From Juglans regia (Eukaryota > Streptophyta > Magnoliopsida > Fagales > Juglandaceae): a stretch of 64,000 nucleotides of DNA. Made by a program: the position numbers and the translations under genes. How positions within the stretch are numbered: position 1 is the first letter of the stretch; each line of letters starts with the position of its first letter. Shown piece by piece: positions 55,672 to 64,000 of this stretch. A model generated the notes under the pieces. It was not told where the DNA came from, did no database searches, and saw nothing but the letters and a program-made list of their open reading frames with translations. The stretch is from assembly GCF_001411555.2 (NCBI RefSeq), contig NC_049916.1, forward strand, positions 11,869,945-11,933,944. The letters are read 5' to 3'.

Positions 55672-58600
55672 TGTAACGTCCGTCCTTGTGGTAGGATTTT
55701 TTATAAAATGATTTTAGAAAAGACAACGGGAATTACCATTCAATTTAAAACTTTTTACTTTCATACCTAGGGTGCAAGACTCTACGTTATAAAATAAAAT
55801 GTGTTTTGAGGCATCTCATACATTTAAACACTCATGCCTAGACTTCCATGCTCTTCCCCATGGGCCGTGTCCGTCCTAACGCGTGCTGTTCATTCAGCTC
55901 CAATGGGGGGAGGGGCATGCATAAAAACTAAAATGAGTCGATGACTCGTAAGTATTACTTCATACAGTTAAAATATAACAACATAGGTTTTCGTTCATGC
56001 ATTCATCATTCCATACATACTATACGTACATGCATACGTGCGTTCGTTTGAAAACATCATTGCACGAGGTTTTTCTTTAAAAATAGGCTTTCTCTTCATA
56101 AAACGTATCTCCCGTCAGTGCCTTCATTTCTTCAAGAGTGTGATGCATTCATGCATTCATACATTCTTTCTTATCACTTTCATTGGCCTGTACACACTGT
56201 TACGCCTCGTGTGTTGGGGTTAGCTGTCTTCCTTTGGACCCGGACTCCTCCCGTGGGCACGGGTTGGGAATCTCTTTCATTGGGGGTAGCACTGAGTGCA
56301 CTACCAATACTACTTACCCGGCATTGCAATCTGCCCATTCATTAGTACCCTTTTCATTCATACATATGGCCTTTACGTATTTTCATACATTAAACGTTCA
56401 GTCCATTCATTCAGTTCAGTCCTTTCCATTTCAATCCTTTCCTTTCATTCAGTCCTTTTCGTTTAGTAGTTCATTCATGGAAAAACGTCATTTCAAAGCA
56501 TGGGCTTAAACGTAATCTTTCATGGCATCCATTAAAGCATTAGTTCATAAGAGAATTATAACATCAGTTCATATGGACATTTTAAAATACTTTCTTCGCA
56601 TCAATCAAAGCATCAGTTAAAACTCAAGGCCCAAGCCTCGACATTTCTTTTATTTTCTTAGAAAATACATACAATAAATACTATGTATAGTCATCCATTC
56701 ATATCCGTACACTTAATACTTTTGGGTGTGTAAAAAGGGGCTACCAAGGAGGGGCCGTACATACTTATACATTTGAACACTTAGCATGTTTTTTGTAAAA
56801 CATCTTTCGTGTCGTTTCATGAGGCATCATAAAGAAAAAGCATTTCATTTTCGTTTCTTGTATTTAGAAAACTCTAGAAGAGTATGAACATAACACTTAC
56901 CTAGACTCCATGCTACGTTCATATCATGCAGTCCATTCATGTGCATGTCAGATGGCAACCTACATGCATACACATAACCTTGACGTCATTCTCTATCTAA
57001 TGCATAAGCAACTTAAACTAGAAATAGAACTATGCGTCACTTGGAACACTCTCCTTCTATCACGTGCTCTTACATACCCTTTACTATGTTAAAACCTTCG
57101 GGAACCACTTACGGTCACTATCTCTTCCAAACTCGATGTTCTACTTCAAGTGTTCATTCACTAAAGTGAACCCATGATACACCCGTCACTGCCTCCATGC
57201 ATCTTAGCCCATACTAAATCCTCATTCCCATCTATACAAACCACACGGTTCTAAACCAACTCTGAGGCTTAAGCATCGTGCAACTATGTTTAGGACAGAT
57301 TACCCATTACATACGGTGAATCTGTCCGACACATGTGTCTCACCAGATTACACATGTACCTTACCCCTTCATCACCTATGATCAACATCGTTGATCACCT
57401 GCATGTGTAAACAAACACCAAACTCCGATACCAACCTTATCTTAACCCAACTAGTATGACTCTTCATGTTACCCGTCCCTTTTGATAGTTCATCCCAGCA
57501 CTTAATACGACGAGACTCCATTCACCACTACACCTTACGTCACGTCATATAGCTCGAGACGACTCTCAAGCTACATCGTGACCGTGTCACGTCACTTGAC
57601 ATACCGCTACACCATTTCTACACCAACTCCTAACTCATCATGAGTACGGTCCCTCACGTACTCCTGTCACAGCATGACATCTCGTCACGATCCTGCTGTG
57701 CCATTACTACGCTAACTCCTCACCCATCATAAGCACGACTGCTAGTAACCATGTCACTTCGTGACATCCCCAGTCATGCTTCCGCCGCGCACTCCTACAC
57801 TTGTTCTGCCACTTCACACATACTCACAGCCATAAGTCAATTACAATGAGACTTGTCACCTCAGACTACAGGCCACATTACAACTACTTCAAGTCACTGC
57901 TCCACAGTTCCCGACACAACTTACCACGCTTTATGCCCATTAACCACACAACCATTCTTATCTATGCGACACGCCACACGGTGTGTCGCTGCACCTCATG
58001 GAGTACACTCCACATGTACTCCCTTCACACACACTACGCCACATCATCACTACGGCATACACGCCATATGGTGCATCACTCCACTACATGGAGTACACTC
58101 CACGTGTACTCCCTTCACATTACTCTATGCCACACAGAGTACACTCTACGTGTACTCTTCCCAATCCACACAACGGCACATCATCACTACAGCACATACT
58201 TCACAACCACACTTCACAACATAGTCCACAACACTTCAAAGCACACTACACAGATATGCCCAACGCTTCACATACACAACACATCACATCACCATACTAC
58301 ACAGCCAACCCCCCAATACTAATAGCACAGTCCACAACCTAACCAACCAACTAACTAACAGATAACATAAATAACAAGGGAGAGAGGGTTATACCATCGT
58401 CAGGATAGCCCGTGCCTTGCTCACTGACTGTCATGGTCAATGACATCAGAAGGGTCATACGTGGCGGCTAACCCACGTACAGTGGCTATCCACTATGTAT
58501 GGTGGTTGTCCACCATGTAAAGTGGCGGTTTGGGCTTATGGCTAGACTAGGAGAGGCCAAGGGAGGCTGAAGGTGGTCTCATGGTGGTTGGGGTGGCAGA

Positions 58601-59839
58601 ACACGGTGGAGCCATGGGTTTCCAAGGGAAACTCGTGTGTCTCAAAGCTTGGAAATGGAGGGGGAGCTTGGCTCATCGTGGGCTGGCTATGGAGGGGCTG
58701 AGGGAGGTGTGGTGGAGCTTATGGTGGCATTGGGGTGGCGCCATGGTGGCCTACGGCTGCGGATCTGGCCACGAGGTGGACGAGAAGCCAGGGGAGAATG
58801 AGGGTGCATGTGGAGGCTAAGGGGCGACTGGGCATGGGGAGGCTATGGGGAGACTTTGGGGAGGTCGTCGGTGGTCAGAGGAGGCTCCGGGGTGGTGCGG
58901 TGGCTAAGGTAGCCACGCACAGCGGCGCAAGGGTGATAAACCCGTGCGTGTGAAGGAGGCTATGGGCCTCAAGTCAACAGGAGGAGGAAGGGGGAGGGAA
59001 GGGGAAGCTCATGGTGGTGCTGGGTGGCCGTGCACGGTAGCACACGGAAGAGAAATGGGTTTTTACCCATTTTGGCCAACTTACCGTGAGGAGAGAGAGA
59101 GAGAGGGCTGCGCATGGGGCTTGGCTCCGATGGTGGAAGCTTGCCGGTGGTGGTGGCGGTGAGGCCAGGCAGCGTGCGGCGGCACTGGGCTGAGTAAGGG
59201 AAGGATCGGCTAGGGAGAGGGCAACATACAACGTAAGGGAGAGGGAGGAGAGAGAGAGAGGGGAGGGAAAAGTGAGGGAGAAAGAGAGAGGGTCTGGGTT
59301 TTAATCCTAACCATTCATCTTGGGATCTTCAAAACTATCTAACGGTGGGCTTTAAAACACTGATTTGAAAATGCGTAAATATTAACTTAATCAAAAGTAT
59401 TGAGAGGAATAAAGGTAGAATATTATTTAAACTAAACTTTAGTTTATAAAATAATATTCCTTCATCATTAATAAAATGATGAAGTCTTATTTAATATTTT
59501 TTTAAAAGAATAAAGCCATTTAAATAAATTAGAGTTTTCAACATAATTCAAACCTCATAATATTTTAAATAGCTGAAATCATTCAAATCTTATTTAAAAT
59601 CAAGCTTAGTTCAATAACACTGGAAATACCTCATATAAATATTTCCAACACACTTAAAACACTGGACGTACTTTAGAAATCACATAATATCTTTAAAACA
59701 CGTCGTTGAGGTCTGGCACACATAACGAGGTTCACAGTCACTAGAGAGAAGGGCAGACTGTTACATAATTTCCGCCCTCGGAATTTACTTACGTTAGAAA
59801 GAAGAAACGTACGTCAGAAGAAAGGAGCGGGGTGTTATA
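55672..59839 (-). mobile_element. solo giant LTR, inverted, with TSD GAAAC
   Basis: Read on the minus strand it starts TATAACACCCCGCTCC (TGT changed to TAT) and ends GGACGGACGTTACA, paralleling the LTR at 34923-40587 throughout: the ACGTCCAGTGTTTTAA block, GC-rich block, minisatellite and GATTACCC-type region. Flanks GAAAC (55667-55671 and 59840-59844) match perfectly. At 4,168 bp it is 1.5 kb shorter than the other copy, partly because only two to three minisatellite units are present (about 57999-58160). No interior remains. Confidence 0.87.
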
Positions 59840-60439
59840 GAAACTTTTTAAAACAATGTCTATTTTGAAAGTACTAAGATGAAGTTTAAAACTTTTGGGA
59901 TACTTACACTTTGGTACCATGTTATTATATTACCACTGGTCTTATGTAGTTCAGAAAACTTTTTTCGCTACGATTTATTGCATACTGCTAGATCATTAGG
60001 TGCATTGCATCATAACTGTCATTTATGGGTGTGTGTAGCCTTAAGTTACATGTCATGACGCTTCAGTTACCGGCCAATCCCAAACAGAGGCTGAGGGCAT
60101 TGCAATTTTTAACTTTTTTTTTTCATTTTTTGCAACTACACTAACCATATGTTAATTAATAATTAGATATAGCAATATTAATAACCATGCTCACAATCAG
60201 TTAATTAATATTATAATTGACAATGTTAATTAATAATTGGAGATAAAAAGATTTTAGAATAAAATAAGTGTTTTGGCTATGATCTGTGTCTAGTCAAAGA
60301 TGAAGAAATGTTTGGATTTAGTGTAGCTCATATGTAGAGCTCTCAAGTATTGGCTTCTCCAATGCAAAGGGTTTTACTAATAAAAAGCCAAAATTTTTAG
60401 ATACAATGACATTTGGCTAAACCAATGCCAGTGCTTTTA

Positions 60440-60653
60440 GATTGGGTTTAGATAGTGAGTTGAGATGAAATGAGTTAAGATGAAAATTGAAAGTTGAATA
60501 AAATATTGTTAAAATATTATTTTTAATATTATTATTATTTTTGAATTTGAAAAAGTTAAATTATTTAGTATATTTTGTGTGAGAATTTATGAAAGTTATA
60601 ATTATGAGATAAAATGAGATGCGTTGAGAGCTCATCTTAATCCAAATCGAGCG
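60440..60653. mobile_element. Tourist-like MITE, family A, copy 2
   Basis: 214 bp with TTA on both sides (60437-60439 and 60654-60656). Left end GATTGGGTTTAGATAGTGAG; right end complements to CGCTCGATTTGGATT. The interior AAATATTGTTAAAATATTAT is the inverse of the family copy at 22764-22970. Confidence 0.82.
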
Positions 60654-60656
60654 TTA

Positions 60657-61180
60657 GAGCATTGACATTGGTTTATCAATATGCAAATAATGCAAACACA
60701 TATTTCCATGACTAGATCATTAAATTGACTACATTAGATTACGATATAAATATTTCCATAACTATAAACAATGTCAATACATCTTTGCATATGCACTATT
60801 CACTCTACAAATATTATTTTATTAATTTTTTCTCTTTCCTCCCACTCTCTCTCTCTTGCACAACCCTTTCCTCTTCTCCCTCCCTCCCTCAAGAACAAAC
60901 ATCACCTTCACCTTCATTTTATTATAATAATATATTATATTTTTTTATCCTTTTATTACATTTTTAATATAATATATAACAAAATATTATAATTTTTTTA
61001 TTATATTTATATTATTAATGTCAAATGTATGTAGTGGGTGTTAATTGTAAAATATATAAAAAAAATAGTTTTAAGAAAAAAACTAATAATAATAATAAAA
61101 TATTATTTTATTATTATTTTGATTAAAAAATGCATAATTTAACGTCTGGTTTTTTCTTGAATGGCAAAAACAATCTAAAA
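60657..61180. other. AT-rich DNA with the left end of a family D MITE
   Basis: GAGCATTGACATTGGTTTATC at 60657 repeats the left end of the element at 52212, and TTA precedes it. No right end was found before the LINE at about 61190, so the element is truncated or the end has diverged. The rest is A/T-rich with a CT-rich patch (60840-60890). No gene. Confidence 0.45.
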
Positions 61181-61189
61181 AATATGTAA

Positions 61190-62909
61190 TTTTGTATTTA
61201 CGTGCAGAGAAACCAACATACTACATGAGTGTGTTTCTTTTGCCTAAAACCTTATGTCAGAAGTTGAATTCCTTAATCTCAAATTTCTGGTGGAGTGGCA
61301 TGGGAGAAAGAAATAAAATGCATTGGAAATCTTGGCATGTTTTATGTATTGGTAAGCAGAAAGTAGGTTGTGATTTCAGGGATCTTAATGGTTTTAATAT
61401 GGCCTTATTAGCTAAACAGGCTTGGAGACTGTTCACAAACCCAAATTCCCTGTCTAGTAGAATCTTTAAGGCTAAGTACTTTCCTTCATCCTCATTGTTG
61501 TAAGCAAACTTGGGGTCAAGACCATCTTATGTGTGGAGAAGCATATGGCAGGCTATAAGACTTCTTAAGGATGGTCTTATTTGGAGAGTAGGGAATGATC
61601 AACAGATTCATATCTGGCAGGATAGATAGATCCCAAGGAAAGGGTCATGTATGATTCAATCTCCAATGCAAACTTTGGGGCCTAATGCTTTGGTTGAGGA
61701 CTTAATATTGATAGATAGAATGCTTGGTGGAATGTTCAATTGGTCCAATCTATTTTTAATGAAGCTGACTTTGCTGCAATTTTATAGATTCCTATTAGTG
61801 TGTTGGGCAACCAAGAGAGACTGGTATGGAAAGGGACTCATAATGGCATTTTTTTGTTAGAAGTGCCTATCATATGTATATGGAGACAACTTGCAGACTT
61901 AATGGTGAGCCATCTACAAGAGCTGAGCATGATTCTTGTTGGAAAGAATTGTGGGCTCTACCTATTGCTAACTCTGTTAAAAATTTCACGTGGAGAGCTG
62001 TTTGAGATTCCCCCCCAACTAAATTGAATCTTTACAAAATAAATGTGACTGCTGATAAGTTATGTCCTATCTATTTGCTGGAACCTGAATCTACTGGGCA
62101 CATCCTATGGTCATGTCCTGTTGCTATAGATGTTTGGATGATGGGAGATAAGAACATGCAGAAAATGGCAATTATTGATCTTGATTTTGCTCAGATTTTT
62201 AAACAGATGGTTGACATATTGCAAGGAAGGGATTTAGCTTGTTTTGCTTATGTGGCCCAATCCTTAGGGCACAGAAGGAATTCCTTAATTCATGAATAAC
62301 AGTTTACTCATCCCTCATTTTTATTTCAACTTGTTGTCAATGAATGTGATTTATATCAGCAAGCTATGGAGGCCATTTCTTGTCAACAAATTTTAGTTTC
62401 AAATGATGTTGTTATATGGGAGAGTCCACCAGAGGGATTTATAAAGATCAATTGGGATATTGTTGTACAGAAACATGCAAATAGGATTGGAATTAGTATT
62501 GTGCTTCGAGATTGGGAAGGGGCTGTTATTGAGTTTGATGAAACCCATGCTATTTTACTCAAATGCTGATATGGCTGAAGCAAGAGGATTATTTGAAGCT
62601 GTAAAACTGTCTAAGGATCTTGGCCTGATTAATTGTATGTTTGAAGGTGACCCTTCAAATGTTGTGTCAGCTATACATAACCAGACATAAGCTGAGTACA
62701 GTTACAATCCTATCATTGCAGACATCAAATAGATGATGGATGGAACTGGTTGGAGGGTAAGACATGTCAAAAGGAATGCAAACCGAGTTGCACATGAACT
62801 TGCAAGGCAAGCAGAGCTGTTGGATGAAGAGAAGATTGATATTGAATGATTTCAGATCTTGTAATTGCTGAATGCCAACATTACAAGTATCTCTGTTTCA
62901 AAAAAAAAA
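61190..62909 (+). mobile_element. 5'-truncated, decayed L1 LINE (LINE-D)
   Basis: Frames 61192-61503, 61651-62027 and 62024-62690 together read through the end of ORF2: KLNSLISNFWWSG, KMHWKSWHVLCIGKQKVGC, NMALLAKQAWRLFTNPNSLS, FKAKYFPSS, then an RNase H remnant (FIKINWDIVVQKHANRIGIS, NADMAEARGLFEAVKLSKDL, FEGDPSNVVSAI, then RNANRVAHELARQAE). The tail is A9. Several frameshifts and stops make it older than LINE-B or LINE-C. It is closer in wording to LINE-C than to LINE-A or LINE-B. No target duplication was seen. Confidence 0.78.
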
Positions 62910-63547
62910 TACCATTCTTTTAGGATTACTCCACACGCATTGAGGTTGCGAGCCATTTAGGTCACTCAACCGATTTCATCGAAAGGAACAAACGGCTGGT
63001 AAAATTGTCTATAGGTAGCAGGTCTGGTCCCAGTTCTCTGTCTCGTGCTCTTCGCTCTTCTCTCTCTACTATGAAGGTATCTGGCAAAGCAAAGCATACA
63101 GCTAATGTATGTCTTTCTTTCCGACATTTCCATCTTCAGCAAAATCAAGAAAAGCAGAAAAGTGGGAGATTGTGAGATTTTCAAGTAAATTTCAACCAAA
63201 CTGCTACTGCTTTTGTAGCAATAAAGTGAAAGGAAGGGGAAAAAAGCTCTCATTCCCAGAGGTGAGAAGGGAAAGAAGGGTAGGGTCCAAACAAACGAAG
63301 GAAAAGGTTAAGAATAAAGTGCCTACACAAAATCACAAAACGGAGAAAATGGTGGGAATCTTTCTTCGCTTTCCACTGTTCGGGCACTCCCCACAGCGCC
63401 ACCTCTCTTACCCCATTTCTACTCCTTTTTCATGCTCTCTTTATCTTTTCGTTTTTCTGTCTGTCTGTCTCACTCTCTCTCTCTCTCTCTCTCTCTCTCA
63501 AACACATACGGACAAAGTAGTATTAGTTCTGCTCCAGGCGTGAGGTA
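62910..63547 (+). promoter_or_regulatory. upstream region and putative 5' UTR of the host gene
   Basis: Composition changes from AT-rich to mixed. A (CT)13 microsatellite at 63473-63498 and CTGT repeats just before it are typical of plant 5' UTRs. A short ATG frame at 63072 (MKVSGKAKHTAN, followed by GTATGT) could be an upstream exon or upstream ORF, but I cannot support it further. No definite TATA box was assigned. Confidence 0.4.
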
Positions 63548-63933
63548 ATGAACCCTTCTATGGGATTTTCATGTGGAGATGCTTTCGTAAGTCTCTCTCT
63601 CTCTCTCTTGTTTTCACAGCCCTTTTCCTTCGAGTAATTTAAATGTTAATTTTTAGTTAAACGTATTTATTAAGAGTGAATTTGGCTTCATTTTCTTACG
63701 TTAAGTTACTTCAGCATTTTTTCATCCGTTTCTAGGATAGAGAGGAAAGCAAAGTTCCATTGACGGATGATGATGATAAAAGTGGGGAAGCAAAATACGG
63801 GATTGGCATGGATTGGCATAATCTTGGGGTTGAACTCGTCGAAATGGAGTTCTGGCCTGTAGAACACCCAATGGAACCGCACGATGAAGATCGGCCCGTG
63901 AAATGCCCAATGCCGGACACCTCTGTTCTCAAT
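63548..63933 (+). CDS. host protein of unknown function, exons 1-2 (3' partial)
   Basis: Exon 1 is 63548-63586 (MNPSMGFSCGDAF) and is followed by GTAAGT. Exon 2 is 63736-63933, preceded by a pyrimidine-rich acceptor ending TTTCTAG and followed by GTAAGA. Both introns are phase 0, so the joined frame stays open for 79 codons. Exon 2 reads DREESKVPLTDDDDKSGEAK, YGIGMDWHNLGVELVEMEFW, PVEHPMEPHDEDRPVKCPMP and DTSVLN: acidic, with a compact proline- and histidine-rich core. It carries no visible signal peptide or membrane segment. I do not recognise the family. The gene continues beyond the window. An upstream in-frame start is not excluded. Confidence 0.7.
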
Positions 63934-64000
63934 GTAAGAATCAATGCTTTCGCCTTCATATATCTAGTCCCAATGCAGGTTTCATCCTCCAATTTTTTAT

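Larger units (their letters stand above)
52374..60104 (+). mobile_element. solo Tekay-like LTR, interrupted by a second solo LTR
   Basis: It starts TGTAACATCC and ends GGGCATTGCA, near the usual GGGC(G/A)TTACA, and is flanked by ATTTT (52369-52373 and 60105-60109). Subtracting the nested LTR leaves about 3.56 kb. A TATA-like CCTATAAGAAGC at about 53587 and a following pyrimidine-rich leader suggest the U3/R boundary. No interior domain or second LTR exists, so it is the product of LTR-LTR recombination. It contains one coding-like stretch (55291-55631). Confidence 0.65.
52212..60436. mobile_element. MITE-like element (family D) interrupted by nested solo LTRs
   Basis: The left end GAGCATTGACAATAGTTTGG and the complemented right end AAGCACTGGCATTGGTTTAG form an imperfect inverted repeat, with TTA on both sides (52209-52211 and 60437-60439). 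Without the LTR insertion (52374-60104 and one ATTTT copy) about 490 bp remain. It is AT-rich and non-coding. A similar left end starts at 60657. Confidence 0.55.

Noticed and set aside
63109..63543. 144-codon plus-strand frame upstream of the host gene
   Set aside because: It ends in a translated CT microsatellite (LSLSLS) and has no domain. The region fits a 5' UTR and intron better.
1..64000. tRNA, rRNA or conserved small-RNA genes
   Set aside because: No cloverleaf, rRNA or snoRNA pattern was recognised by eye. The tRNA-like matches are retrotransposon primer-binding sites. A tRNA or covariance-model scan would be decisive.

Overview
This is plant nuclear DNA, most likely from a woody dicot. 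The evidence is AT-rich DNA with plant-type LTR retrotransposons (Tekay-like, Athila-like, chromovirus, Ty1/copia), L1 LINEs whose ORF2 ends in a plant-type RNase H domain, TTA-flanked Tourist-like MITEs, and a nuclear copy of plastid rpoB. A Fagales tree (walnut or oak relatives) is a guess from the look of the MITEs, not a demonstrated assignment. The window is almost entirely transposable elements. The only convincing host gene is a two-exon, right-truncated gene starting at 63548.

Layout. 1-1991 is the 3' part of a Tekay-like LTR lying inside an internally deleted Athila-like element (1992 to about 5700). 5706-11656 is a decayed chromovirus with two LTRs and an AGTAG target duplication; a hAT-like MITE sits in its integrase region. 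11811-13995 is a hAT-like non-autonomous element holding a retroposed LINE derivative. 13996-16184 is mostly unassigned, with a probable solo LTR. 16190-21591 is a Ty1/copia element (193-bp LTRs, CAAAC duplication) whose gag contains about 530 bp of plastid rpoB. 22764-28700 holds MITEs, a LINE ORF1 relic and a hAT-like element containing a 5'-truncated LINE.

28787-48240 is a three-level nest: LINE-A (minus strand) is split by LINE-B (plus strand), and LINE-B is split by an LTR element with a 5.67-kb LTR and no coding interior. 48800-51950 is a minus-strand non-autonomous LTR element carrying fragments that read as ubiquitin, an XPG/UVH3-type nuclease and an MS5/SDI-type TPR protein. 52212-60436 is a second nest: a TTA-flanked MITE-like element containing a solo LTR, which contains another, inverted solo LTR related to the giant LTR at 34923. 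More MITEs and a degraded LINE (61190-62909) lead to the host gene.

The genes do not form a pathway. The window records successive insertions, and target duplications fix much of their order. I found no RNA gene, CRISPR array or new multi-gene system. The most unusual items are the gene-capturing LTR element, the plastid insertion in copia gag, and the minisatellite that varies in copy number between two copies of the giant LTR. All boundaries, identities and counts were read by eye.
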